Below, in pieces: positions 43,693-52,138 of a DNA stretch of 64,000 nt (the stretch's first letter is position 1; the number at the start of each line of letters is the position of its first letter). Made by a program: the position numbers and the translations under genes. The DNA is from an uncultured Draconibacterium sp. Lineage in GTDB: Bacteria; Bacteroidota; Bacteroidia; Bacteroidales; Prolixibacteraceae. The notes beneath the pieces were generated by a model. The model saw only the letters and a program-made list of their open reading frames with translations. It did no database searches and was not told where the DNA came from. The stretch covers positions 2,017,001-2,081,000 of the forward strand of contig NZ_OY781464.1 of the NCBI RefSeq assembly GCF_963676735.1, read 5' to 3'.

Positions 43693-46344
43693 CTAAAAAC
43701 TAAAATTGATAAAAAAGTTAAGTGTTATGTCCTGGGCTTTAATCGGCGTAGTTTCAAGGTATTCGTTACCCTGAAAATTAAATTTGCGCACATAAACACC
43801 AAGGTAATTTTCAGTATTAAAAGCATTTAAAATTGACAGGCCGGGCTTTATATTAACTTTTTTAATATTGAAATTATAATTTGCCGAAAGATCAACGCGA
43901 AAATAATCGGGAAGACGATTATATACTCTGCTCACATTAAAATCGGTGTCTTTTTCGCTTGTTTGAATATAGGGCTGTCCTGTTGTATAGAGCATAAGTC
44001 CTGAAAAATTCCAACGATTGCATGTCAATATATTGGTCCATTTCAGCTCGTGTGTTTGATCGTACAAAGCAGGAATATCGTTTCCGTTGTTTATCTCGTT
44101 AAAGTTACGTGTTGATTTACTTAGTGAATAGGCTATCCAGCTACTAAAGTTTGAAACCTGGTATTTTAGCAGAAAATCTATTCCATAAGCCTCACCGGAA
44201 CCTGCAATAAAACGGCTTAATGGCTGTTCTCCGGGTTCTCCCCCGGGAGCTTCTCCCGGCATACGTTCGGCAGGTGTAAATAAATACTCCTGCAATCCTT
44301 CCACTCCCTTATAATAGGCCTCAATATCAAAAAAAAGTTTTCCTAATTTTAAGCTTGATCCCAGAATAAAATGATGGGATGAGACAACAGGATTCAGCTC
44401 GCCATCAGCCAAAATCCAAAAATCGCGGTTATAACCATAAGTTTGCTCGGTGGCAGATTTATTTAAAAACTGGTAGTATTTGCCGGTAGCCATTTTAAAT
44501 AGCAGTTTACTATTTAACTGGTAGTTTACAGCAAAACGGGGTTCTAAATAAAATTTATTCGTTTCGCTATAAAAATTTACGCGCATACCCGGCTTAACCG
44601 TCCACTTATTTTTAAAGGTGATTTTATCCTGCAAAAAACCGGTAAACAAAATAGCCGATTTATCAAGCTCGCTATAAATCAAATCGTTTAATGCTGCTTT
44701 GTAAAACGAAAACCGATTATAGCGTGATGACACACCAAACTCCAACTGATTGGCAGCATTAAGATAAAGTGTATTTTTTAAGGATAGGAAATAATCCTCC
44801 AACTTGTTCTCCTCATTGGTCGCCATGTTTTCCAACCGATTGTATGGCACATTCTGAAAAGCTATTGAATCAGAAAACGTGGTGAAATTATTATACTCGT
44901 TATAATACCCCGAGTGCCCCAACTGTAATTCGGAAAAATAATTAGTCCGGTGTTGCTTTTTCCACGACAACCCGAAGCCATAATTCCCCCATTTATTGTA
45001 ATCATCGGTAATTATTTCAACACCTTCTTTAGCTGATTGGTTGGAGCTGTTAAGTTGATCTTTTGCTCCATAAACACTAAACGAAATGATATTTTTATCA
45101 TTGGGAGTCCAGGTAAGTTTGGTATTAAAATCGCTAAAATAAAATTCGGGTTCAATACTATTGTCAGCCCCGGGAAATCGATTTGCCTGTCCGGTTTTCT
45201 TTGCAAGAATGGCATCGGTTAACCAGCTCGAATAAACATCGGAGTAGGCACGCCTGCCTGCGGCAACCAGCGAGAGTTTATCTGTAACAGGAATTTCAGT
45301 CGTTATATTTCCGCTTATTAAATTTACACCTCCGTAAATCCTGGGGTTCGTTTTATCTCCTGTTTTCCCGGTAATTTCAACTATGCCTGATACTCTTTCG
45401 CCATACCGCGAATCGAAACCACCGCGATACACCTGAATATCTTTGATAACATTTGGGTTAAGTGCAGAAAAAACCCCAAAAAAATGATCGAGATTATAAA
45501 GGGTAAAACCATCGAAAGTAACCAGATTCTGATCGGACGAACTGCCCCTGATATTTAACTGAGAGGAGTTTTCTTGTGCACTAATACCGGGCAAAAGCTG
45601 AAGTGTTTTGAAAACATCCGTTTCGCCATAGTTTGGTAAATCAACAAAACGTCGCGGATTTAAAGTAACATGCCCGGCTTCGGTACTCATTTCAAGCATT
45701 TCAAGGTTTTGTCCCTGTACATCAATTGTTGCAATATTTTGTAATTTCTGATACAGTTTAAAATCGTAGGAAGTTTGATTGCTATTTACTGATAAAACGG
45801 TATCAAGGCTCTGGTAACCAAGGTACCTTATTTGAAAAGAAACAGGCTCATTTTCTTTTAGTTTTAAACTGAAAACACCATCAACCGTTGCAGGTAATAC
45901 CGCATTTTTTTCAGCAATATATACTGTTGCATATGGCAAACGCTCGCCCGTGGCTGCATCGGAAACGATACCCACGATGCGCATTTCTGTCGCATTTTTT
46001 TGTGTAGCGGAAAGCTTGAGTTTATAAATTAACCAGGTATTGTACTTCAGTTCAGCACGGTAACCGGTATCTTTTAACAACCAATTTAAGATGGATGATA
46101 CACTATCGTTTTTAATAGCGCCATAAATCTGGTACTGTTTTAAAGCTTCCGCATCATAAGAAACCCTGATATCGGTTTTTTTTGCAACCTCCAACAAGGC
46201 ATCAGAAACAGTGGTACTATCAAACTTAAAACTAAACTGCTGAGCGGAGACCAATAACGGAAAGAAAATCGTGACTAAAAGAAATAAAATAAAGCTTACT
46301 CTAGTTCTTTTCTGATATAATAATTTTTTGATTTTCAACTTCAT
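43693..46344 (-). CDS. FecA-like TonB-dependent receptor with STN signalling domain
   Basis: 883 residues. Sec signal to about residue 35 (LLVSAQ), then an STN domain (FKFDSTTVSDALLEVAKKTDIRV, in parts), a carboxypeptidase-D-regulatory-like domain (RIVGIVSDAATGERLPYATVYI) and the plug (LQLLPGISAQENSSQLNIRGSSSDQNL), then the 22-strand barrel to the terminal aromatic (NFFINFSF). The STN domain marks a transducer that talks to FecR. No SusD gene is adjacent, so this is not a SusCD glycan pair. The start overlaps the FecR gene by 44 bp, with no alternative ATG before the signal peptide. Confidence 0.93.
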   Translation of the reverse strand: MKLKIKKLLYQKRTRVSFILFLLVTIFFPLLVSAQQFSFKFDSTTVSDALLEVAKKTDIRVSYDAEALKQYQIYGAIKNDSVSSILNWLLKDTGYRAELKYNTWLIYKLKLSATQKNATEMRIVGIVSDAATGERLPYATVYIAEKNAVLPATVDGVFSLKLKENEPVSFQIRYLGYQSLDTVLSVNSNQTSYDFKLYQKLQNIATIDVQGQNLEMLEMSTEAGHVTLNPRRFVDLPNYGETDVFKTLQLLPGISAQENSSQLNIRGSSSDQNLVTFDGFTLYNLDHFFGVFSALNPNVIKDIQVYRGGFDSRYGERVSGIVEITGKTGDKTNPRIYGGVNLISGNITTEIPVTDKLSLVAAGRRAYSDVYSSWLTDAILAKKTGQANRFPGADNSIEPEFYFSDFNTKLTWTPNDKNIISFSVYGAKDQLNSSNQSAKEGVEIITDDYNKWGNYGFGLSWKKQHRTNYFSELQLGHSGYYNEYNNFTTFSDSIAFQNVPYNRLENMATNEENKLEDYFLSLKNTLYLNAANQLEFGVSSRYNRFSFYKAALNDLIYSELDKSAILFTGFLQDKITFKNKWTVKPGMRVNFYSETNKFYLEPRFAVNYQLNSKLLFKMATGKYYQFLNKSATEQTYGYNRDFWILADGELNPVVSSHHFILGSSLKLGKLFFDIEAYYKGVEGLQEYLFTPAERMPGEAPGGEPGEQPLSRFIAGSGEAYGIDFLLKYQVSNFSSWIAYSLSKSTRNFNEINNGNDIPALYDQTHELKWTNILTCNRWNFSGLMLYTTGQPYIQTSEKDTDFNVSRVYNRLPDYFRVDLSANYNFNIKKVNIKPGLSILNAFNTENYLGVYVRKFNFQGNEYLETTPIKAQDITLNFFINFSF

Positions 46345-47173
46345 ACTTCAGCTCCATCGGAATACACACAACATCAAGGGCTTCCTTAAGGTTTTTGTTG
46401 GAAAAATCGATAGTTACCTTCCTTTCGCTATTTCCTTTAAATAAAACAGAAACATCAAATTGTCTTTCCAGTTCGGCAAAAATAGTGCTCAGCTTTGTTT
46501 CCTCAAAATGAAAAATCCCTTCTTTCCAGCTTGCAGTGTTTTCTATCTTCTCTGAAGTAGACTTAATTAAAATACCATCGTTTAATTGAACCATTTCGCC
46601 GGGAGTTATAATTTGTTGCTGACTGTTTCTTTTTACAAGAACTTTTCCGCGCAAACAACTTACCCAAAACACATTGTTTCGCGAATAAACATTCAGTTGG
46701 GTTCCAAGTATTTCAATACGGCCGTGTTTTGTTTCAATTACAAAATCATCACCTTTTACTACGTCGATAAATGCCTCTCCCAACAAGGTAAGGTTTCGCT
46801 CTTCGGCAAATTTTCTTCTGTTCCATTTAAGTTTTGAATCTGCATTTAAAAACACTTCACTACCATCGGGCAAGGCAATTTCCTGATGCTCGGCATTTGC
46901 CGTTTTTATTTGTTGAGCCGACAAAATTCCTGGAACAACCCGAATTCCTAGAAGTAAAATGGCTATTGCGGCAGCTATCTGAAAATAACGGATTAAACCA
47001 ATGGTTCGGGTCGGAACCTTTTCATCTGCTTCATTAATAATTTCGTTCAGAATGTTTTGCTGTGGGCGCCCTTTGGGCGTATCAAAACCACTTGCCACAT
47101 TCAGAATTTTATCCTCAGAACTCATTTTCTTGAATTCATCGTGTGTAATCTTATTTCCGCTTTTGGCAATCAT
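46301..47173 (-). CDS. FecR-family anti-sigma factor
   Basis: 290 residues from the ATG at 47173, 4 bp after the sigma stop; an in-frame TTG at 47194 would overlap it. The N-terminal cytosolic part is short, one TM helix covers FQIAAAIAILLLGIRVVPGIL, and the periplasmic FecR domain reads EIALPDGSEVFLNADSKLKW and LLGEAFIDVV. The C-terminal domain (FHFEETKLSTIFAELERQF) is the secretin/STN-like module that contacts the receptor. It relays receptor occupancy to the sigma factor. Confidence 0.93.
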   Translation of the reverse strand: MIAKSGNKITHDEFKKMSSEDKILNVASGFDTPKGRPQQNILNEIINEADEKVPTRTIGLIRYFQIAAAIAILLLGIRVVPGILSAQQIKTANAEHQEIALPDGSEVFLNADSKLKWNRRKFAEERNLTLLGEAFIDVVKGDDFVIETKHGRIEILGTQLNVYSRNNVFWVSCLRGKVLVKRNSQQQIITPGEMVQLNDGILIKSTSEKIENTASWKEGIFHFEETKLSTIFAELERQFDVSVLFKGNSERKVTIDFSNKNLKEALDVVCIPMELKYEVENQKIIISEKN

Positions 47174-47177
47174 TCTC

Positions 47178-47678
47178 TTATAATTTGTATTCAATCGTTT
47201 TTTTCAATTCTGTTAAGGCATTTTTCATGCGTTTTTCCACTGCTTTTACACTTACTCCCAAGTTGTTGGCAATTTCGCGATAGGTAAACCCATCTATTCT
47301 GTTCATTAAAAAAACAGTTCTGTTTTTTTCGCTTAACCGTGCTATTTCCTGCTGAAGCTTTGCATTAAATTCTTTAAGTTCCAGCTCAAACTCGGGCGAC
47401 ACTTCCCACTGGTTTCTGCTGTAATTATTGGCAAACTCGAAAACCACCTGCTGATGCTCGAAACGATTCTTGCATAAATTACTGGCAATGGTGAACAACA
47501 ACGACTTAACGGTTTTTAATCGGATTTCACTGCGTTTCTCCCACACCTTCGTAAAAGCATCCTGCGCAATATCTTCAGCTACCTCAATGTCGCCAACCTT
47601 GTAATAAACATAGTTTTTTACGGGCTGGAACATTTCATTAAATAATGTTATAAATTCTCTTTTCTCTATACCCGGCAT
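47178..47678 (-). CDS. FecI-type ECF sigma factor
   Basis: 166 residues. Region 2 is DIEVAEDIAQDAFTKVWEKR, region 4 is LSEKNRTVFLMNRIDGFTYREIANNLGVSVKAVEKRM in parts. First gene of the sigma-FecR-receptor operon, so it is controlled by signal-dependent release from FecR. A GGTAGGGT-N14-CTGTATTAT motif at 48035-48005, about 330 bp upstream, may be its own target, with a hairpin terminator between. Confidence 0.94.
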   Translation of the reverse strand: MPGIEKREFITLFNEMFQPVKNYVYYKVGDIEVAEDIAQDAFTKVWEKRSEIRLKTVKSLLFTIASNLCKNRFEHQQVVFEFANNYSRNQWEVSPEFELELKEFNAKLQQEIARLSEKNRTVFLMNRIDGFTYREIANNLGVSVKAVEKRMKNALTELKKTIEYKL

Positions 47679-47907
47679 AGAAACAGTTTCTGTAAATCAA
47701 ACTTAATTTAATCAGTTTTCATTTATAATACAGTTCTGCCAATAATAACCCTACTTTTAATAAGAGACAGTTTTTTTTGGCAATTTTCGATGTAAAGATA
47801 GGAGTTCTGAAAATAGTAGAATCCGAAGAAAACAAATAACTCACTAACTGGTAAAAACCCGGCATTGATTATCACGATTTAGTTTCTGGTCCGGTAGCCA
47901 TGTAAAA

Positions 47908-48004
47908 AACAACCCGCCTCTCCAGACGGGTTGTTACAAACTGTTTCCGTATTTCTACTATTAAAACCTCAAAATTAACTACAACTTAAACGTTATAATC
48001 AACC
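47908..48004 (-). ncRNA. candidate small RNA or attenuated leader, copy 2
   Basis: After the bipartite motif at 48035-48005 the minus strand runs about 95 nt through GAAACAGTTTG to a hairpin (AACAACCCG/CGGGTTGTT, 47908-47935) followed by TTTTTTACATGG. No open reading frame is present and the plus-strand kinase gene starts at 48138, so this minus-strand terminator has no coding gene in front of it. That leaves a small RNA or a terminated leader of the sigma operon. Confidence 0.45.
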
Positions 48005-48035
48005 ATAATACAGACGAGAAATATTATACCCTACC
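48005..48035 (-). promoter_or_regulatory. bipartite ECF-type promoter motif, copy 2
   Basis: Minus strand GGTAGGGT (48035-48028), 14 nt, CTGTATTAT (48013-48005); exact match to copy 1 at 43603-43633. The 459 bp between the sigma gene and the kinase gene hold this motif, the hairpin and AT-rich filler; no gene is seen. Confidence 0.6.
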
Positions 48036-48137
48036 CCCTTCTTATTATTTTTAAAAATTATGCTCAAAAATTTGCAGGCAGTCAACTTCTTCAAAAAAAT
48101 AAAAAAGTATTAGTTTTACATTTTAAAAATTACCTGA

Positions 48138-49139
48138 ATGATAATCGAAACATACTCTTATCCCAGAGCCGCTGTAATTGGGAACCCATCTGATGGTTAT
48201 TTCGGAAAAACCATTGCATTTGTTTTTTCGAATTTTGTTGCCAATGTGCAATTATACCAAACTCCAGAACTGGAGATAAAACCCCAGCGTTTAGATATTA
48301 CCTCGTACAAAAATATGCAGGCTTTGGTTGACGATATAAACTTTGCCGGCTATTACGGAGGAATGCGCTTGCTAAAAGGGATGATTAAAGTATTTTACGA
48401 ATATTGTATTACCAATAATATCCCGTTGGCCAGTAAAAATTTTACAATCCGTTATAATTCAAATATTCCATTGCGCCTTGGATTGGCAGGATCAAGTGCT
48501 ATTTTATCGGCTTTTTTAAAAGCTATGTGTTTGTTTTACGAGGTTTATATCGATCCGGCAATATTTGCCAATCTGGTTTTATCTGTTGAGAATGGGGAGC
48601 TTGGTATTTCAGCGGGCTTACAAGATCGTGTTGCTCAAGCTTACGAAAAACCTGTTTTTATGGACTTTGATAAAGAAACCATGCAAAAACAAGGGTATGG
48701 TAACTACCAGGTTTTAAATACCACTAACCTGCCCAATTTTTATATCGCCTACCGGAAAAACTTATCAGAAGGCACCGAGATCGTTCACAACAACCTTAAA
48801 GCACGATTTGAAATAGGTGAAGAAAAAGTACTTGCTGCAATGAATCGCTGGGGACAAATTACCGAAGAATTCAAAACCGCCTTAAATGAAAACAGCTACG
48901 AAAAGATGCATGAACTTATTAATGAGAATTTTGATTTACGGCGCTCGTTGATTTCCATAAGCAAAGGTAATATTGAGATGGTTGACATGGCACGCTCTAC
49001 CGGTGCAAGTGCTAAATTCACCGGTTCGGGAGGAGCAATTATTGGAACTTACACCGACGAAAAAATGTATAGTCAACTAAAAGACACATTGAACAATCAT
49101 AATATTGAAGTTATTAAACCAAATATCGTTAACAATTAA
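48138..49139 (+). CDS. GHMP-family sugar kinase (glucuronokinase-like)
   Basis: 333 residues. The N-terminal RAAVIGNPSDGYFGKTIAF and the P-loop-like PLRLGLAGSSAILSAFLKA are GHMP motifs 1 and 2; FTGSGGAIIGTY near the C-terminus is motif 3. The overall pattern is close to plant-type glucuronokinase and other anomeric sugar kinases. The next gene, 3 bp downstream, is a UTP-sugar uridylyltransferase, so a sugar-1-phosphate made here is probably turned into a UDP-sugar there. Substrate (glucuronate, galactose, arabinose) is not settled. Confidence 0.85.
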   Translation: MIIETYSYPRAAVIGNPSDGYFGKTIAFVFSNFVANVQLYQTPELEIKPQRLDITSYKNMQALVDDINFAGYYGGMRLLKGMIKVFYEYCITNNIPLASKNFTIRYNSNIPLRLGLAGSSAILSAFLKAMCLFYEVYIDPAIFANLVLSVENGELGISAGLQDRVAQAYEKPVFMDFDKETMQKQGYGNYQVLNTTNLPNFYIAYRKNLSEGTEIVHNNLKARFEIGEEKVLAAMNRWGQITEEFKTALNENSYEKMHELINENFDLRRSLISISKGNIEMVDMARSTGASAKFTGSGGAIIGTYTDEKMYSQLKDTLNNHNIEVIKPNIVNN

Positions 49140-49142
49140 AAC

Positions 49143-50012
49143 ATGGTAAAAAAAGCAGTTATTCCGGCTGCTGGATATGGTACGCGCTTTCTGCCGGCCA
49201 CAAAATCGCAGCCCAAGGAAATGATCCCGATTATAGACACCCCTGTTATTCAATATGTTGTTGAAGAAGCTGTAGCCAGTGGAATCACTGATATATTAAT
49301 GATTATTGGAAAAGGAAAACGGGCCATTGAAGAACATTTCGACAGAAGCCCGATACTCGAAGAATCGCTTCTAAAAAAACATAACCTGAAAATGCTCGAT
49401 CAAATTCGTTCCATTTCAAACATGGCCAACATTCATTTTGTATGGCAAAAAGAAATGAATGGTTTGGGCGATGCTATTTTACATGCCAAACACCATGTTG
49501 GCAACGAACCTTTTGTTATTCTTTTAGGCGATACGCTGGTGCAAAGTGAGGATGGCCCTATTACCAAACAACTAATTGATGTGTACAACGAAAACAAAGG
49601 ATCTGTAATTGCCCTGGAAGAAGTAAAACCGGAACTGGTAAGTAAATACGGTGTGGTTGATGGCGAAACCATCTCAGACAAAGTGGTTAAAGCCAAAGGC
49701 TGGATAGAAAAACCATCGGTTGAAGAAGCTCCTTCAAACCTGGCAGTGGCCAGCCGTTACCTGTTTACGCCCGAGATATTTGATTTTCTTGAAAACACCG
49801 CTCCGGGCAAAAACAACGAGGTACAACTTACCGATGCCATGAAAGAAATGGTGAAAACGCACCCAATGTTTGGAATGAAATTTAATGGCAAACGTTACGA
49901 CATTGGAAATAAACTTGGTTTTTTAAAAACCAACATTGAGTTTGGATTAAAAGACCCGGAAATAGGCGAAGAAATGAAAATGTGGATTAAAGAATTTGCC
50001 AAAGGTCTGTAA
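49143..50012 (+). CDS. galU: UTP-glucose-1-phosphate uridylyltransferase
   Basis: 289 residues. AVIPAAGYGTRFLPATKSQPKEM is the nucleotidyltransferase signature (shown in part: G-x-G-T-R-x-L-P-x-T-K), followed by VEEAVASGITDILMI, VILLGDTLV with the metal-binding Asp, and EVQLTDAM. It makes UDP-glucose, or another UDP-sugar if it accepts the product of the preceding kinase. Co-transcribed with that kinase; a terminator follows at 50034-50073. Confidence 0.95.
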   Translation: MVKKAVIPAAGYGTRFLPATKSQPKEMIPIIDTPVIQYVVEEAVASGITDILMIIGKGKRAIEEHFDRSPILEESLLKKHNLKMLDQIRSISNMANIHFVWQKEMNGLGDAILHAKHHVGNEPFVILLGDTLVQSEDGPITKQLIDVYNENKGSVIALEEVKPELVSKYGVVDGETISDKVVKAKGWIEKPSVEEAPSNLAVASRYLFTPEIFDFLENTAPGKNNEVQLTDAMKEMVKTHPMFGMKFNGKRYDIGNKLGFLKTNIEFGLKDPEIGEEMKMWIKEFAKGL

Positions 50013-50033
50013 ATTTTTTAACCCAAGCAGACG

Positions 50034-50073
50034 AAGGCCAAAATGTATTCTTCTCGGTTTATGTTTTGGCCTT
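50034..50073 (+). terminator. rho-independent terminator after galU
   Basis: Stem AAGGCCAAAA/TTTTGGCCTT with a 20 nt loop and a TGTTTTTTT tail. It sits directly in front of the tmRNA promoter. Confidence 0.85.
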
Positions 50074-50104
50074 TGTTTTTTTGGAGTTGTTTGCTTAAAT
50101 TTTG

Positions 50105-50112
50105 TATTTTTG
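50105..50112 (+). promoter_or_regulatory. -7 promoter element of tmRNA
   Basis: TATTTTTG fits TAnnTTTG; a TTTG lies 21 bp upstream at 50080-50083 as -33. The tmRNA 5' end is 12 bp downstream. Confidence 0.65.
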
Positions 50113-50124
50113 CGCCACTTCTAT

Positions 50125-50519
50125 GGGGCTGACTGGTTTTGACAGCGGGTAGAAGAGACAGGTAAGCATGTCGGGTTTTGGTTGTTGACCCGTTAAAAAT
50201 AATGATCAAACCATTAATTGGCGAAAATAATTACGCTCTTGCTGCGTAATCTAACAATTTAGATTACACTTAATTTCGGCACAAGGTGCTGAAACGAGAC
50301 ATCGCCCGGATGCTAATGCTTTGAAGCGGTCCGATCAGGCGGTGCAAGTAAATCGAAGCTAGCTAAAACGAGGCTCTGGCGTTTTGGCGAAATTAAAAGA
50401 GATAAGGTAGTGGTTGGTGGCTTTGATCCGGCTGCTATTCGAAAATCAAGTCAGAGATAAACATGTAGAAAGCTTGTAGCTTCCTCGTTTGGACGCGGGT
50501 TCGACTCCCGCCAGCTCCA
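50125..50519 (+). ncRNA. ssrA: tmRNA
   Basis: The 5' end GGGGCTGACTGG and the 3' end GGTTCGACTCCCGCCAGCTCC form the tRNA-like domain: GGGGCTG pairs with CAGCTCC as the acceptor stem, with the T-loop GGTTCGACTCC. The terminal CCA is not encoded (A then CTT follow). The tag frame at 50220-50249 reads GENNYALAA and stops with TAA, the usual Bacteroidota tag. Together with SmpB it releases stalled ribosomes and marks the unfinished protein for proteolysis. The length of about 395 nt is normal, and pseudoknot segments lie between 50250 and 50450. Confidence 0.96.
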
Positions 50520-50600
50520 CTTTTTCAACACATAAACAATTAAAATAGAATGTATTGACTGTGTTCTGTTTTTATCTTGGCCAACCAATGGGCAACCGCA

Positions 50601-50756
50601 AGTAAAAATCGGTTTTCAACTCAGGAGCAGGCAAAACTATCATTGTTCAACTGGATAGAAACATGGTACAACCGAAAAAAGAGATATTCAGCTTTGGGAT
50701 ATAAAACAATGGAAGAATTTGAATTAATAAATAACAATCAGAGAATAGCATCATGA
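50601..50756 (+). pseudogene. IS3-type transposase remnant (C-terminal end)
   Basis: An in-frame segment ending at the TGA at 50754 reads FSTQEQAKLSLFNWIETWYN followed by RKKRYSALGYKTMEEFE. This is the end of an IS3/IS150-family integrase-core transposase; the W-Y-N-R-x-R-x-H/Y-S-A-L-G-Y motif is diagnostic. All of the catalytic DDE part is missing, and no inverted repeats are visible, so it is a relic. It lies 80 bp after tmRNA, a known integration hot spot. The rest of 50520-50868 shows no gene. Confidence 0.85.
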
Positions 50757-50868
50757 CTCTTAACTAATCGTACACGGTTTTGTTGCATATCAAATTAAGA
50801 ATCTTATTTGCTACAGAATATGATAAACAGACGAAAGCAATTGATCCATCCTAAAATAGGCCCCTATA

Positions 50869-50903
50869 AAAAAGGAGCTTTCGGATTAGGAAAGCTCCTT
50901 TTT
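50869..50903 (-). terminator. rho-independent terminator after the sugar isomerase gene
   Basis: Perfect 14 bp stem AAAAAGGAGCTTTC/GAAAGCTCCTTTTT with a 7 nt loop, T-tracts on both sides, 18 bp below the stop at 50921. Confidence 0.9.
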
Positions 50904-50920
50904 CAGACATAAAATATAAA

Positions 50921-51757
50921 TTATTTTGTTGCGGTTATCATTGCTCTAAAATAGCCGATCGACTCAGCTATTCCCATAAACGGATCTTTCATGTTTCGTT
51001 CGTGCTCAAGGCTCACCACCCCCTCGTACTCCACTTCGCGTAACATATCTACAAAGGCCGGAAAATCAATAATTCCACGCCCCACTTCTACCGAATATCC
51101 CAATTTTGTGGGGCCGGTAACATCTTTTAAATGAATGTCAAAAACGCGGGTATGGTATTTCTTTAAATCAGCAACCGGGTCTTTTCCATTTCGGGTATCA
51201 TGGCCAATATCCAGGCACATCCCTATTCGCGGATCTAAATCTTTCGTATGCTCCCAAACATCGTCAGCATCCGGATACATTTCAATGTCAGGACCATGCA
51301 AATGAATAGCAAATTTAAAATCATACTCCTTTACTTTTTTGTCAACGTAAGGCAGCAGTTCGTAATTAGGAACACCAACAATTGTTTTTACTCCCACCCT
51401 TTTGGCATAGTCGAAATATTTATCTACGTCCTCTTTACTTTTCATATAAAGCGGTCCAACAGCATAACCAAGCACATTGTACTCTGCACATTTTTTATGA
51501 AATGCAGCAATTTCATCATCGGTACTGGTTATGGGCAAATGAAAATCTTTGATACATAAAAAGTTTACATCGCACCTTTTTAAAGCTTCAAGGGTGGTTT
51601 GCAAATCAAAATGCACGAAGGTGTAACCGGCAACGCCTAGTTTAAAAGATTCAGTAGTTTCGGGTGCCGGTTGAGGAGCCGGGCGATTATCTTCTTGCCC
51701 AAATAAAATCAGGGAACAAAATACGAGTGTAAAGAAGCTAAAAAAAAATTTAATCAT
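50921..51757 (-). CDS. secreted sugar phosphate isomerase/epimerase-like TIM barrel
   Basis: 278 residues from the ATG at 51757; the in-frame ATG at 51799 would put 14 residues before the signal peptide (IKFFFSFFTLVFCSLILFGQ). The AP-endonuclease-2-like TIM barrel shows metal-ligand motifs FAIHLHGPD, GMCLDIGHD, FDIHLKDVT and VVSLEHER. Exported members of this family occur beside DUF1080 and Gfo/Idh genes and act on 3-keto-sugar intermediates in Bacteroidota pathways; that is the likely role here, though the partner genes lie about 40 kb away. It stands alone with its own terminator. Confidence 0.87.
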   Translation of the reverse strand: MIKFFFSFFTLVFCSLILFGQEDNRPAPQPAPETTESFKLGVAGYTFVHFDLQTTLEALKRCDVNFLCIKDFHLPITSTDDEIAAFHKKCAEYNVLGYAVGPLYMKSKEDVDKYFDYAKRVGVKTIVGVPNYELLPYVDKKVKEYDFKFAIHLHGPDIEMYPDADDVWEHTKDLDPRIGMCLDIGHDTRNGKDPVADLKKYHTRVFDIHLKDVTGPTKLGYSVEVGRGIIDFPAFVDMLREVEYEGVVSLEHERNMKDPFMGIAESIGYFRAMITATK

Positions 51758-51918
51758 TATATTGAATTTAGTTGTTTCACTTACTAACAAATGTAACAAT
51801 TAAACCAATATCAGTTTCATGTTTATTGGCGACTCTTTTTCAATCAATAAAAAAATAAGCCCGAGTTAAAACAGAATTGCTATTAAATAGTATAAATTTT
51901 CAACGGGGTGAAAAAGTG

Positions 51919-52119
51919 CTAAACTGTTTGCCACCTTGTTGTTACATTGTAAATACGGGCGTAATCTTCTCTTTTTCTTTCTTCATCGGTCATGCTCATG
52001 GCATCTTCCATGTTTTTCAATTGTATACAAGCCTGATTAATATCAGTTTTTTCAACTTTAAAGAAATTTTTCTTTATTTGTTCGTGTACACAAGCTAAAA
52101 ATAAATTTATTCTTTTCAT
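51919..52119 (-). CDS. small hypothetical protein downstream of rex
   Basis: 66 residues, starting MKRINLFLACVHEQ and rich in charged residues; no signal peptide. It begins 19 bp after the rex stop with AGGAA directly before the ATG, which is closer than an ideal ribosome site. No homology is recognised. It could be a real operon partner of rex or a chance frame. Confidence 0.45.
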   Translation of the reverse strand: MKRINLFLACVHEQIKKNFFKVEKTDINQACIQLKNMEDAMSMTDEERKREDYARIYNVTTRWQTV

Positions 52120-52138
52120 TTCCTATCGAATTAAATTG

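Noticed and set aside
43693..46344. TonB-dependent receptor as SusC of a polysaccharide utilisation locus
   Set aside because: No SusD-type lipoprotein or glycoside hydrolase is adjacent, and the STN domain with FecI/FecR points to a FecA-like transducer.
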